Positions 9,631 to 19,288 are shown, counted from the stretch's first letter. The stretch: DNA of 59,709 nucleotides from CAYMFD01 sp964389475 (GCA_964389475.1 CAYMFD010000011.1:1-59709), one strand, 5' to 3'. The notes: generated by a model from the sequence alone, not told the origin. A program made the numbers and translations.

Positions 9631-9656
9631 GTCGTGAAGCTTACTGTTTAAGACTT

Positions 9657-9691
9657 AATGCCGCACTAGTATATCTAGTGCGGCATTTTTT
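9657..9691 (+). terminator. intrinsic terminator after ppiD-like gene
   Basis: A perfect 13-bp stem (AATGCCGCACTAG, 9657-9669, with 9675-9687) closes a TATAT loop and runs into Ts. Confidence 0.9.
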
Positions 9692-9752
9692 ATGGGTGTG
9701 GGAGTGCTGAGCAGCTACATTACAGGTATTAGGTGAGAAAAACAGACAAGAA

Positions 9753-10067
9753 GTGACCTTTAAACAAGACATAGCCCGCAGAATAGATACTGACTTTGGC
9801 CAACTAGCGGATGAAGCGATAAGGATACTTACAGAGGCAGTAGGTAACAATCCAGTCCTCAATACAGATCGTGTTATCCGCTGTATCATCCACCTGTCCA
9901 AGGGAGACTTGGCGGACTTGACCAAGTATATCGAGTCAGCAATCGCAGATCCAAGAGATGTCATGTTCTGGGCGGAGTACACCGGTATTACTGAGAGTAA
10001 AAGACCGATACGGCTAAGGGACTTTGATAAGACATTTGAGAAGTACGAGCTGGATGTTAAGAGGTAG
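9753..10067 (+). CDS. conserved-looking small protein, unknown
   Basis: 104-aa soluble, mostly helical protein, probably started by GTG since no in-frame ATG precedes the body. It has a charged N-terminus, a RVIRCIIHLSKGDL segment (about 41-54) and the conserved-looking block DPRDVMFWAEY (about 67-77). I do not recognise a named family, although similar small proteins occur in Bacteroidota by memory. Codon use resembles its neighbours and it fills the space between a terminator and kynU, which supports it being real. Function unknown. Confidence 0.65.
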   Translation: MTFKQDIARRIDTDFGQLADEAIRILTEAVGNNPVLNTDRVIRCIIHLSKGDLADLTKYIESAIADPRDVMFWAEYTGITESKRPIRLRDFDKTFEKYELDVKR

Positions 10068-10213
10068 AAAGGGAATTATCTCAAGTCTACGTTATCGGTG
10101 CTAATGACGGAGTACAAGAGTATACCGCCCTTAGCACACAGGTTTTTGGTATTTCTAGTCCTACTCAGGCGAGTACAATGTACCTTTAGAGTACACAACA
10201 CCATCATCCTTCT

Positions 10214-11482
10214 ATGGAGCATACACTTACTACGGCACAGTCGCTGGACCAGCAAGATCCTTTGCGTCATCTACGGTCTAGTTTTCATATACCGCAGACC
10301 GTCAAGGGAGATACAGAGGCATTGTACCTATGTGGTAACTCCCTAGGCCTGATGCCGAGGGCGGCGAGAGACTATGTGACGGCAGATCTTGACGACTGGG
10401 CCAAGTACGGCGTAGAGGGGCACTTTCACGCTAGGAGCCCGTGGATGCCCTACCATAGCCTACTGACCGAAAAGATGGCGCATGTAGTAGGAGCCCAACC
10501 ACAGGAGGTCGTCGTGATGAATAGCCTGACGGTAAACCTCCACCTCATGATGGTCTCATTCTACAGGCCTACTAGTGAGCGATATAAGATTCTGATCGAT
10601 TACAACCCTTTCCCCAGTGATAGGTATGCTGTCGATAGTCAAGCACGATATCATGGATATGATCCTAGTGATGCCATCATCGAGCTCAGCCCTAGGCCTG
10701 GTAGCGAGGTCGTAGATACGGCCGATATCTTAGAGCAGATAGAGCGATATGGTGATGAGATAGCCCTCGTGATGATAGGCGGCGTCAACTACTACACAGG
10801 ACAGTACTACGATGTACCTACGATCACAGACGCTGCGCATAAGCAGGGGTGTAAGGTAGGATTTGACATGGCACATGGGGCGGGCAACATTGCCTTGCAG
10901 CTACACGATGACGGGCCAGACTTCGCTGTATGGTGTACGTATAAGTACCTCAATGGAGGCCCTGGCGCCTTGTCCGGCTGCTTCGTACATGACCGCCATG
11001 CACGCAATACAGACTTACAGCGATTTGCGGGTTGGTGGGGTCACGATGAGAGTACTCGCTTTCTGATGGATGATCAGTTCGTGCCCATGCCCGGTGCGGA
11101 AGGGTGGCAACTGAGTAATCCACCCATCATGGCCATGGCCGCTATGCGGGCCTCGCTCGACTTATTCGACGAGGTAGGTATGAAGGCCATTACAGCTAAG
11201 TCTAAACAGTTGACCTCCTACCTCGAGACGCTGTTGCTGGGACTTGACACAGATAGGATCAGGGTCATCACACCTACCGATCAGGCACAGCGGGGCTGCC
11301 AGTTATCGATCCAAGTGGTAGGAGCTGACAGGTCCCTCTTTGATACGATCACTGATAAGGGTGTCGTGGCTGACTGGCGAGAGCCTGACGTCATCAGAGT
11401 AGCGCCTGTACCGATGTACAATACCTTTGAGGAGGTCTATCGCTTTGTGCAGATACTCCGCCAAGCCCTGCAGCTAACTTAG
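10214..11482 (+). CDS. kynU: kynureninase
   Basis: PLP enzyme that cleaves kynurenine to anthranilate and alanine (or 3-hydroxykynurenine to 3-hydroxyanthranilate). 422 aa, family-typical. Seen: substrate-side motif YLCGNSLGLMP near residue 40, the GHF..R.PWMPYH segment, the FDMAHGAGN aspartate region and the PLP lysine in CTYKYLNGGPG (about residue 240). No other kynurenine-pathway gene is in the window, and nadA (the aspartate route to NAD) is present, so this enzyme may serve tryptophan breakdown and not NAD synthesis; that is inference. An ABC ATPase starts 7 bases after its stop. Confidence 0.95.
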   Translation: MEHTLTTAQSLDQQDPLRHLRSSFHIPQTVKGDTEALYLCGNSLGLMPRAARDYVTADLDDWAKYGVEGHFHARSPWMPYHSLLTEKMAHVVGAQPQEVVVMNSLTVNLHLMMVSFYRPTSERYKILIDYNPFPSDRYAVDSQARYHGYDPSDAIIELSPRPGSEVVDTADILEQIERYGDEIALVMIGGVNYYTGQYYDVPTITDAAHKQGCKVGFDMAHGAGNIALQLHDDGPDFAVWCTYKYLNGGPGALSGCFVHDRHARNTDLQRFAGWWGHDESTRFLMDDQFVPMPGAEGWQLSNPPIMAMAAMRASLDLFDEVGMKAITAKSKQLTSYLETLLLGLDTDRIRVITPTDQAQRGCQLSIQVVGADRSLFDTITDKGVVADWREPDVIRVAPVPMYNTFEEVYRFVQILRQALQLT

Positions 11483-11489
11483 TATAGGT

Positions 11490-12257
11490 ATGACAGACAA
11501 AACAACCTCACACAATGCCTACACCGTAGAAGTAGAAGGGCTCTCCGTATCGTACGGCCGCAAGCGGGTATTGACCAATATCTACCTACGCCTAGAGAGT
11601 GGGTCGATATATGGTGTCATCGGCCCCAATGGTGCGGGTAAGTCAACTCTCTTTAAGAGTATTCTCGGGCTGATAGAGCCTAGCGCCGGTCGCATCAAGG
11701 TCTTTGACCAAGAGATGGACGATGTGCGGAAAAAGGTGGCTTATGTGCCGCAGAAAGATGATGTTGACTGGACCTTCCCCGCTACGGTATACGACATCGT
11801 ACTCATGGGCAGGTACCCACACCTAGGTCTCTTGCAGCGCCTCAGCAAAGAAGACCATGCGATCGCTGACCAGGCCCTTGAGGATTTAGGTATAGCCGAG
11901 CTTAAGGATCGTCAGATCGGGCAGTTAAGCGGTGGACAGCAGCAGCGTGTATTTATCGCGAGGGCTCTATGTCAGCAGGCAGAGCTGTTTTTCTTAGACG
12001 AGCCCTTCGTGGGGGTTGATATCTTGACGGAGGAGAAGATCATCGAGATACTTAAGCGACTAGCTCAAGAGGGTAAGACCCTCTTGGTCGTACACCACGA
12101 TATCAGCAGCGTCGAGGAGTACTTCGATAAGGTCATCTTGCTCAATCAGCGACTCATTGCTTACGGCGATACATCCCTGGCATTTACCCAGGAGAATATG
12201 GCCAAGGCATATGGTCCTCAGCTGACCATCCTCAACAATACCGCCCTGGTTAAGTAG
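11490..12257 (+). CDS. metal-type ABC transporter ATP-binding protein
   Basis: 255-aa ABC ATPase close to the ZnuC/MntB/TroB family that powers Zn/Mn/Fe uptake. Walker A GPNGAGKST (about 46-54), Q-loop VPQKDDVDW, signature LSGGQQQR (about 147-154), Walker B LFFLDEPF, and H-loop VVHHD. The PQKDDVDWTFP sequence and the C-terminal AYGDT segment are typical of Mn/Zn importers. No permease or binding protein lies nearby; instead it is coupled to kynU by a 7-base gap, so its partners must be elsewhere. Metal specificity cannot be told from sequence. Confidence 0.88.
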   Translation: MTDKTTSHNAYTVEVEGLSVSYGRKRVLTNIYLRLESGSIYGVIGPNGAGKSTLFKSILGLIEPSAGRIKVFDQEMDDVRKKVAYVPQKDDVDWTFPATVYDIVLMGRYPHLGLLQRLSKEDHAIADQALEDLGIAELKDRQIGQLSGGQQQRVFIARALCQQAELFFLDEPFVGVDILTEEKIIEILKRLAQEGKTLLVVHHDISSVEEYFDKVILLNQRLIAYGDTSLAFTQENMAKAYGPQLTILNNTALVK

Positions 12258-12340
12258 GAACCAAACAATAATACTGCAGCGTTGGACATTACAGTATGGC
12301 AGGATATTAGTAATAGATGTACTGCTTTAATAATATGTTT

Positions 12341-12712
12341 ATGCGCATTCTACTCTTTACAATAGCCTTTATCTCATCGATGACCTTGGTTGGTCAGTCT
12401 TCCGAGCAGTTTTTTGAGGCTATCAAGGCCTCTGACTTTGACAAGATGTCTACTATGTTAGATAGCGATGTGGAGCTATGTATCAAGTCTGGCACGGAGA
12501 TGTTATCCAAGGCCGAGGCACTACGAGATATCAAGGCATTTTTAGCGGAGTACCAGCCCAAATCTGTAAAAAGCATCCATAGCGGATCTAATGCTAGAAA
12601 CGCCAGTAAGTACAAGGTTGCCAAGTTGGTCACTAGTAACGGCACCTACCGTGTTTTTGTCTACATGGAGGGCGGTAACAAGATCAGCGAAGTTCGTTTT
12701 GACCCCTTTTAG
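12341..12712 (+). CDS. DUF4783 family exported protein
   Basis: About 123-aa secreted protein. A signal peptide (MRILLFTIAFISSMTLVGQ) supports the ATG at 12341 over in-frame ATGs at 12317 and 12335. The mature part (SSEQFFEAIKASDFDKMSTML ... FRVFV-like strand ... ISEVRFDPF) matches the Bacteroidota DUF4783 family, a NTF2-like small fold of unknown function. Single gene, facing the RavA gene on the opposite strand. Confidence 0.8.
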   Translation: MRILLFTIAFISSMTLVGQSSEQFFEAIKASDFDKMSTMLDSDVELCIKSGTEMLSKAEALRDIKAFLAEYQPKSVKSIHSGSNARNASKYKVAKLVTSNGTYRVFVYMEGGNKISEVRFDPF

Positions 12713-12828
12713 AGGTTCATCGGCAGCTGAGGCACAACCTCGCTGCTCGATAATCTATATAACCTTTATGAGATGATTGAAACATCTCTTGCTTGAGAGA
12801 GCTAGGGCGGTCCCTGGACTGGACACGC

Positions 12829-14400
12829 TTACACCTCCGTATAGCTATACTGTATCTTATCTAATTGCAATCGTAGATCTTGCATCGTCTCGGTCACTTC
12901 TCTCTGATTATGTGCTACCACGTCTAGGTACTTATCATCCACGAATAAGTTCTGACCTGCGGCAGACGCTTCTGTAGAGGCTTCTTCGATCAGACGTCCT
13001 AGCTGCTGGTCGATGTAGCCAGCGAGCTTTTGGTAGCGGTTATCCCAGTGCCGACGTATGATCTTGTGCGGTGCCTTGGTGATCACTTCGGTACGCTTGG
13101 CCATCTTGGTCTTGAGGGGGTAGCTATACTGCTTGCTGTCGTGCCAGAGTTCTATGCCATTAGGGGTTGTGGACTTCTGTGCCTTGAGGCGGTTGACCAG
13201 ATTTTTATTTTCGTCATAGATGTTGATCACCTGCTGGTCGTCGAGGGTGAGCTGGCGGTACTGCTTGATCGTGACATAGACACCTTGTATCAGGCTACCC
13301 TCCCGATTGAGCTCTAGGTAGTCGTCATCGATGGTGAGTAGTTCTTCTTCGCTGACCTCATGCCTGATGTGTATCTCTTTATCTACATCACTTTCAAAAT
13401 CACGTACCTCCTGCTTGACCATCGTAAGGTTGACAGCCATGGTATAGCCATGCTGCTTAATCGTCTCGGTGATGATCTCTAGTAGGCTGGCCCGCTGTTC
13501 GGGATCTGACCATAGGCAGTGCTGCATGAGGAAGCAATCCATGAGGTCTACAGTCGATCGACCATTGAGGTAGGCAGACGTCCGTAGTAGTCGTACGATC
13601 TTTTTCCAGCGACGATCGTGGACGACGATGGGTAGGCCTGTGCCAGCGAGACGCTTGTTGTAGTCATCGAGTTTGACCTTGACGACTTGGATGGTATTGA
13701 GCACTTCTGGCGGTAGGGTGATGGCATCGATGTTTTGTGACCAGGTGGCGATGGTCTCCATGGTAAGCTTGGTATCATCGCTGAGGTCGTCCTCGTAGAC
13801 GTCCTTGGTATCGGTAATCATATCGAGGAAGTTGCCAAAGCGCTTGATATTGCCCAGCTCCAGCCGTACCAGGAATCGGTCCCAAATAGGGGCTAGACTC
13901 GACCCTTTAGGTGGTAGCTCGTTACTGGCTGTAATGATACCCTGTATATTGACCTGCATATCCTCGTTGCCGTTACGGTAGATCTTTTCATTGAGGATGG
14001 TCAGCAGGGCATTTTGTATAGCTGGCCCAGCCTTCCAGATCTCATCTAGAAAGACAATGTTGGCACTAGGCAGGTAGCGATCGGTGATTCGGGAGTAGAC
14101 ATCCTCCTCCTTCAGTTTTTTGATCGATACAGGGCCGAAGATTTCATCTGGCGTGCTGAACTTACTCATCAGATACTCGAACGACGTGCCGTCTCTAAAA
14201 GCGTGCTTGAGCCGTCTAGCAATCAGCGACTTGCCCACCCCTGGAGGTCCTAGTAGGAATATGCTTTCACCGGCGATTGCACTTAGTAGAGCTAGTGCTA
14301 TACTGTCCTCTCGCTCGTAAAGGCCCTTGCTGAGGCCTGCTAAAAGCTCCTCGGTGCGGTGACGTATATGATGGTCTGTAGCTGCGGTTACTGTACTCAT
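12829..14400 (-). CDS. ravA: MoxR-family AAA+ ATPase, RavA type
   Basis: 523-aa AAA+ ATPase of the RavA group. Walker A GPPGVGKS (about 51-58), Walker B VFLDEIWK (about 115-122), sensor 1 TASNELP (about 156-162), then a lid region and a C-terminal arm with a beta-rich stretch comparable to the LARA domain of E. coli RavA (498 aa). RavA usually acts with the von Willebrand protein ViaA, encoded next to it; here both flanks are unrelated genes on the other strand (DUF4783, acyl-CoA dehydrogenase). The RavA-ViaA pair has been linked to respiratory-complex maturation and aminoglycoside uptake in E. coli; its role here is unknown. Confidence 0.87.
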   Translation of the reverse strand: MSTVTAATDHHIRHRTEELLAGLSKGLYEREDSIALALLSAIAGESIFLLGPPGVGKSLIARRLKHAFRDGTSFEYLMSKFSTPDEIFGPVSIKKLKEEDVYSRITDRYLPSANIVFLDEIWKAGPAIQNALLTILNEKIYRNGNEDMQVNIQGIITASNELPPKGSSLAPIWDRFLVRLELGNIKRFGNFLDMITDTKDVYEDDLSDDTKLTMETIATWSQNIDAITLPPEVLNTIQVVKVKLDDYNKRLAGTGLPIVVHDRRWKKIVRLLRTSAYLNGRSTVDLMDCFLMQHCLWSDPEQRASLLEIITETIKQHGYTMAVNLTMVKQEVRDFESDVDKEIHIRHEVSEEELLTIDDDYLELNREGSLIQGVYVTIKQYRQLTLDDQQVINIYDENKNLVNRLKAQKSTTPNGIELWHDSKQYSYPLKTKMAKRTEVITKAPHKIIRRHWDNRYQKLAGYIDQQLGRLIEEASTEASAAGQNLFVDDKYLDVVAHNQREVTETMQDLRLQLDKIQYSYTEV

Positions 14401-14576
14401 ACAGATATAAAGAGGGGACTGGTGGTATTGTTGTGTATAGATATGGATCTGCTACGTTGTACTAATGTCTTGCAAAGCAGACGTAAGGTTTGGTCCTCTA
14501 GGCTCTTATGTCACTGTCCTGCAACAATAGGTCGGCTCTCGTGCTTTTATACTAGCGACATACGGTTATGAATACC

Positions 14577-14584
14577 TAATTTTG
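14577..14584 (+). promoter_or_regulatory. -7 box ahead of acyl-CoA dehydrogenase
   Basis: TAATTTTG matches TAnnTTTG and sits 24 bases before the ATG at 14609. Confidence 0.55.
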
Positions 14585-14608
14585 TTGCACCAGTAATAAA
14601 CACCATAC

Positions 14609-15793
14609 ATGACATTCACACTTACCGAAGAACAACGAGCCGTACAAGAGGCTGCTAGAGAATTTGCACAGACAGTCCTAAAGCCTGGCGTCATAGAGCG
14701 GGATAGCCATATGATATTTCCCACAGAGGAGATCAAGCAGATGGGTGAGCTCGGATTCCTAGGTATGATGGCTAGCCCAGAGTACGGCGGTGGCGGTATG
14801 GACTCTATGTCGTATGTACTGGCTATGGAGGAGATCAGCAAGGTCGATAACTCCTGCTCCGTGATCATGTCCGTCAATAATAGCCTCGTGTGCTGGGGTA
14901 TAGACACATTCGGTACAGAAGCGCAAAAGGCCAAATACCTACCCAAGCTTACGAGCGGTGAGTGGATCGGTTCGTTTTGCCTATCAGAGCCAGAGGCGGG
15001 ATCAGATGCGACCAGCCAGCGTACCACGGCGGAGGATAAGGGTGACCACTACCTGCTTAATGGTACTAAGAACTGGATTACCAATGGTAGCTCTAGTAGT
15101 GTACACCTCGTCATAGCACAGACTGATCCTGAGAAGGGACACAAGGGTATCAATGCATTTATCGTAGAGACAGACTGGGACGGTGTCGTCGTAGGTGCCA
15201 AAGAAGATAAGCTAGGCATACGATCTAGCGACACACACACCATCCTCTATAATGATGTGAAAGTGCCAAAGGAAAACCGCATTGGCGACGATGGCTTCGG
15301 CTTTAAGTTTGCCATGAAGACCCTCTCTGGCGGCCGTATAGGTATAGCCTCGCAGGCACTCGGCATAGGTGCTGGAGCTCTCGAGCTAGCCGTACAGTAT
15401 AGTCAAGAGCGGGAGGCTTTTGGTAAGCCGATCAGTAAGCACCAGGCGATCGCGTTTAAGATTGCAGATATGGCAACGGAGGTCGAAGCAGCAAGACTAC
15501 TGGTCTATCGATCAGCATTTCTCAAGGATCAAGGTATGGACTATGATGCTGCCAGCAGTATGGCCAAGTTATACGCCAGTGATGTAGCGATGCGACAGAC
15601 CGTAGAGGCGGTACAGATACACGGCGGTTATGGTTTCGTCAAGGAGTACCACGTGGAGCGACTCATGCGAGATGCTAAGATTACGCAGATCTACGAGGGT
15701 ACCTCAGAGATACAGCGTATCGTCATCAGCCGCAACATCCTTAAAGGTCAGCTCTACATCCCTATGTGGGCGGAGAATGAGGTGTACGCATAG
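14609..15793 (+). CDS. acyl-CoA dehydrogenase
   Basis: FAD enzyme introducing the alpha,beta double bond into acyl-CoA, in fatty-acid or branched-chain amino-acid breakdown. At 394 aa it fits the short/branched-chain class. Visible: FAD/substrate motif FCLSEPEAGSD (about 118-128), KNWITNG (about 151-157), and the catalytic glutamate in QIYEGTSEIQR near residue 370. Electrons would pass to ETF, whose genes are not here. Single gene with its own promoter. Chain-length specificity cannot be read from sequence. Confidence 0.93.
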   Translation: MTFTLTEEQRAVQEAAREFAQTVLKPGVIERDSHMIFPTEEIKQMGELGFLGMMASPEYGGGGMDSMSYVLAMEEISKVDNSCSVIMSVNNSLVCWGIDTFGTEAQKAKYLPKLTSGEWIGSFCLSEPEAGSDATSQRTTAEDKGDHYLLNGTKNWITNGSSSSVHLVIAQTDPEKGHKGINAFIVETDWDGVVVGAKEDKLGIRSSDTHTILYNDVKVPKENRIGDDGFGFKFAMKTLSGGRIGIASQALGIGAGALELAVQYSQEREAFGKPISKHQAIAFKIADMATEVEAARLLVYRSAFLKDQGMDYDAASSMAKLYASDVAMRQTVEAVQIHGGYGFVKEYHVERLMRDAKITQIYEGTSEIQRIVISRNILKGQLYIPMWAENEVYA

Positions 15794-15959
15794 TCTACAT
15801 TGTCTATAGTGTATCGTGGACTTTTGGTCCATTGATGGGCTGGACGCTGCATGTGGAGTTGTATCTCAGCAACTACGTTAGCTCTCGTTGTACTGATGAG
15901 AGGGTGATGCAGTCTTTGCTATAAACCTAAATCAAAGGCGTCCGATCATTATGAATAGA

Positions 15960-16007
15960 CAAATTGAGAAATAAGCGAGTTGGCAAATCAGCGAATTTGC
16001 AAATCGA
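15960..16007. repeat. 8-bp degenerate tandem array
   Basis: Six consecutive 8-base units of the pattern [CG][AG]A[AG]TNNG (CAAATTGA, GAAATAAG, CGAGTTGG, CAAATCAG, CGAATTTG, CAAATCGA) fill the space between two convergent genes. See also the 7-bp arrays at 19233, 24536, 32517 and 32621. Confidence 0.75.
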
Positions 16008-16014
16008 CCTGTCT

Positions 16015-18537
16015 TTACCCCAACCTCCTCAAAATACTCATAGGACTAGCTCGGACGACCTCTCGACTATTCCACATGCCGATTACCACCGTCAGTGCCA
16101 CGATCAGGACGTAGATGCCAATTATTGGCCACCACGAGATGATGAAGTCTAGCTCGAAGACCAGCTTGGCGAGGGCATAGCTGATCAGCAAGGCTAGGAT
16201 GATGCCCATCAGTGCAGCCACACTCCCTAGTGTCAGGTACTCTACTGCATTGATTGCAAATACCTGGCTGCGACGAGCACCGATAGTACGGAGTAGGACA
16301 CTCTCACGTATCCGCTGATACTTGCTGAGTAGTAGTGATGAGATCAACACCAGTAGCCCGATCATAATACTGAAGGAGGCCATAAACCGCACAACATAGC
16401 TCACTTTGGCGACGATATCATTAAGCGTGGTCAAGATGGACCCCAGGTCGATAATCGAGATATTGGGCATGGCCTTGACGACCGCATTGCGATAGGTTGC
16501 GGTTGTCTCTTTGTCGGGAGACTTGGTCACGAGGATCATAAACTGCGGTGCAGCCTCTAGGACGCCGGTGGGAAATAAGATAAAGAACCGACTCTCCATC
16601 TTACGAAAGTTGATCTCGCGTAAGCTGCCTACATATGTCTTGATGATGGCGCCTTGTACGTTCCACACCAGCTCATCGCCGATGTCAACACCTAGGCCTT
16701 CTGCATAGCTAACTCCCAGGCTGATCAGGATGCTGTCGCCACCTGTGTAGGTCCCTGTCCACTCACCACGTACGAGCTTGTCGTCATCATCCATCTCCTC
16801 CTGATAGCTCACGCGGGCCTCTCTGTTAGCCGCCCATCTACGGACGGTACCCGTGGTGTCTTGCAGCCATTGTTTCTTGGTCTTGCCACGCCACTCTACG
16901 AGATCCATCGTCACGACGGGTACATGCTGCATGATAGGCATGTCATAGCTATCCGTCAGCTCCTCCAGCTCCTCTTGCTGACCTCGCTCTATGCCATATA
17001 GTACCATGTTGGGTTGTTGGCCCGATCCCATGCCAGCCACATTATTAAGGATGAGGCCTTGCAGGACGAACAATACGGTGAGGATGGCTGTACCGAGACC
17101 GATCGATAAGACTAGGGTCCTCGTCTGGTTATTGGGTCTATACAAGTTGGCCATACCCTGGCGAACGACGTAAGAGGCACGGTGTGGAAGGTACCGCCTC
17201 GTCAGCCAGGTGACTAGGTTAGACACACCATAGAGTACGGCAAAGGCGATCGATAGTCCGGCGGTGAAGCCTATGGCCTGGACTATCTCACTGGTCTGGT
17301 ACCAGAGAAATCCTACGATCGTCAGAAGGATAAGGACGAACAGCCACCACCGAGGACGGGCAGTCTTTGGCCCATCATCAGATATGCGTAGGGTCTCAAG
17401 GGGTCCGATGTCTCGTATAGCCAGCAGAGGTCCTATAGCGAAGAGGCTGGTCATGACCATACCGACGATGCCCCCGATCAGCATAGCACTAGGCGATAGG
17501 GTGACCGACACCTCGACGGGTAGTACGGCCTTTAGCAAAAGAGGTAACACATACTGTATCACGCTACCCAGTAGTACACCGAGTAGTACGCTGATCAGCC
17601 CTAGGACCATTGTCTGTAGGAAGTATACCGAGAAGGTTTCCTTACTACTCATGCCTAGGCATCTGAGGATGGCAACTTGCTGACGTTTGCTCTTGACGTA
17701 GATCAGCACACTACTGGCTACACCTATGCAGGCCAGTAGTAGGGCTACCAGTGCGACGATATTGAGGAAGTTGTTGAGGGATGCGAAGGCGCCTTGCAGG
17801 TTTTCTTTTTGTCGCTCTACGGTCGTCAGTCTTACAGACTTGCGTCGCATCTGCTGGCGGCGATCCTGCACCCAGCTATCAATGTCGTAGTCCTCTGGCA
17901 CCTTGTAGTAGCGGGTATAATTGACTAGGCTACCTGGCTGCACGAGGTCCGTTTGCGGTAGTGCCGACTGGTGTATATATACGGGTGGTGCAAATGAAGT
18001 ACCTACCCCGATACTACCGAATGAGGTCAGTAGTCTTCCCGCAATCACGAAGGTCTGCTGGCCGAGTTTGATGCTGTCACCGACCTCAACGCCGTATTGT
18101 AACATCATGCCATCATCCACGAGGGCTCGGGTGCTATCTGCTCGCATGAGTTGCATAGCGCCTGCCGGCTCCGTTACGACCTCACCATAGAAAGGGAAGT
18201 CTCCCTCAAGGGCTTTGATCCGCACAAACTGGCTCTCATCTACTGATGGTAGCAGCGACATCGAGAACAGTTCGGCCTCCGTTGCCAACGATCCTGGTAG
18301 GCTGTCTAGCTGAGCTACTACGTCGGTGGGTATCGGCCTATTAGCAGTGGCAGAGAGGTCGGCGCCGAGTAGGGTTTTGGCCTGACGGTCGATGTCTTTG
18401 CTCAGGTTATCATTAAAGGAGTTGATCGCTACTAGCGCTGCTACACCTAGTACGATGGCCGACATCAGTAATATGAGTCTACCCCTATCCTTTCGACTGT
18501 CCCTCCAGGCAGTCCGTCCGATCAGTGCATACCTCAC
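16015..18537 (-). CDS. ybbP: ABC transporter permease, YbbP/FtsX type
   Basis: 840-aa MacB/FtsX-superfamily permease. N-terminal transmembrane helix (about 21-40), a large extracytoplasmic domain, three helices (about 255-390), two further central helices and a second FtsX unit with its own periplasmic domain and helices at the C-terminus. The ten-helix duplicated FtsX layout is that of YbbP. The ATPase gene overlaps its start by 4 bases (ATGA), so they are translationally coupled. In E. coli ybbA-ybbP is divergent from tesA, exactly as here. Such permeases act mechanically on periplasmic substrates and are not import channels; lipid or hydrophobic-compound release is suspected. Confidence 0.87.
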   Translation of the reverse strand: MRYALIGRTAWRDSRKDRGRLILLMSAIVLGVAALVAINSFNDNLSKDIDRQAKTLLGADLSATANRPIPTDVVAQLDSLPGSLATEAELFSMSLLPSVDESQFVRIKALEGDFPFYGEVVTEPAGAMQLMRADSTRALVDDGMMLQYGVEVGDSIKLGQQTFVIAGRLLTSFGSIGVGTSFAPPVYIHQSALPQTDLVQPGSLVNYTRYYKVPEDYDIDSWVQDRRQQMRRKSVRLTTVERQKENLQGAFASLNNFLNIVALVALLLACIGVASSVLIYVKSKRQQVAILRCLGMSSKETFSVYFLQTMVLGLISVLLGVLLGSVIQYVLPLLLKAVLPVEVSVTLSPSAMLIGGIVGMVMTSLFAIGPLLAIRDIGPLETLRISDDGPKTARPRWWLFVLILLTIVGFLWYQTSEIVQAIGFTAGLSIAFAVLYGVSNLVTWLTRRYLPHRASYVVRQGMANLYRPNNQTRTLVLSIGLGTAILTVLFVLQGLILNNVAGMGSGQQPNMVLYGIERGQQEELEELTDSYDMPIMQHVPVVTMDLVEWRGKTKKQWLQDTTGTVRRWAANREARVSYQEEMDDDDKLVRGEWTGTYTGGDSILISLGVSYAEGLGVDIGDELVWNVQGAIIKTYVGSLREINFRKMESRFFILFPTGVLEAAPQFMILVTKSPDKETTATYRNAVVKAMPNISIIDLGSILTTLNDIVAKVSYVVRFMASFSIMIGLLVLISSLLLSKYQRIRESVLLRTIGARRSQVFAINAVEYLTLGSVAALMGIILALLISYALAKLVFELDFIISWWPIIGIYVLIVALTVVIGMWNSREVVRASPMSILRRLG

Positions 18538-19226
18538 AGTGACGCTGTTTGTTTTTTGATATCGGTGATCAGTCGTCCACCTTTGATACTCAGTACTCGG
18601 TCTGCCCTATTCGCTAGGTCTACATCGTGGGTGACGATGATGAGGGTCGTGCCTTGCTCGCGATTAAGTTCTAGCAGTAAGTCCTCTACCATCTGACCGG
18701 TTTCATTATCTAGGTTACCGGTCGGCTCATCGGCGAAGAGCACTTTGGGGTTATTGCTAAATGCTCTCGCTAGAGACACCCGCTGTTGTTCGCCGCCAGA
18801 GAGCTGACTAGGGTAGTGTGTGAGGCGGTCACCTAGCCCCACCCTGGTGAGGAGGTCTACGGCACGTTCCTTGGCACCGGCCGTCTTGCCTTGTAACTCT
18901 AGCGGGATCATGACATTTTCTAATGCTGTCAAGGTCGGCAGTAATTGGAAGTTCTGAAAGATGAAACCTACATGTTCATTGCGAATAGCAGCCTTCTCAT
19001 CTTCATCGAGCTGGGTGATGTCCTTACCTGCTAGTGTGATCCGCCCGCTGGTCGGCGTGTCTAGTCCAGCGCATAAGCCTAGGAGGGTGGTTTTTCCCGA
19101 TCCTGATGGTCCTACGATCGCTACGTTTTCTCCTTGCTGTATGCCAAATGATACGTCATCTACGACGGTCAGCTGCCTGCCTTTGGTATCGAAGGTTTTT
19201 ACGATATGGTCAACACTAAGTATCAT
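18534..19226 (-). CDS. ybbA: ABC transporter ATP-binding protein, YbbA/LolD type
   Basis: 230-aa ATPase with Walker A GPSGSGKTT, Q-loop FIFQNFQLLPTL, signature LSGGEQQR, Walker B VLFADEPTGNLD and H-loop VTHD, all typical of the LolD/MacB/YbbA group. The start is placed at 19226 (MILSVDHIVKTF): an open frame reaches back to 19283, but the extra 19 residues (PHKPHTEHRT...) are translated from a 7-bp tandem array and resemble no ABC protein. It is coupled to the permease gene downstream and divergent from the TesA-type esterase. Confidence 0.92.
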   Translation of the reverse strand: MILSVDHIVKTFDTKGRQLTVVDDVSFGIQQGENVAIVGPSGSGKTTLLGLCAGLDTPTSGRITLAGKDITQLDEDEKAAIRNEHVGFIFQNFQLLPTLTALENVMIPLELQGKTAGAKERAVDLLTRVGLGDRLTHYPSQLSGGEQQRVSLARAFSNNPKVLFADEPTGNLDNETGQMVEDLLLELNREQGTTLIIVTHDVDLANRADRVLSIKGGRLITDIKKQTASL

Positions 19227-19232
19227 GATAAG

Positions 19233-19267
19233 CGGTGTTCGGTGTTCGGTATGCGGCTTGTGGGGTT
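19233..19267. repeat. 7-bp degenerate tandem array
   Basis: Units CGGTGTT, CGGTGTT, CGGTATG, CGGCTTG and TGGGGTT follow in exact 7-base register in the ybbA-tesA intergenic space, just upstream of the chosen ybbA start. Confidence 0.7.
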
Positions 19268-19288
19268 CTGTGATGATTGACAATACGC

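Noticed and set aside
10098..10346. 82-codon frame overlapping the start of kynU
   Set aside because: Its second half overlaps kynU in another frame, and its hydrophobic, Arg-rich composition is not protein-like.
19227..19283. 19-residue N-terminal extension of the ybbA-like ATPase
   Set aside because: It is made from a 7-bp tandem array, matches no ABC protein, and an ATG at 19226 begins the conserved core.
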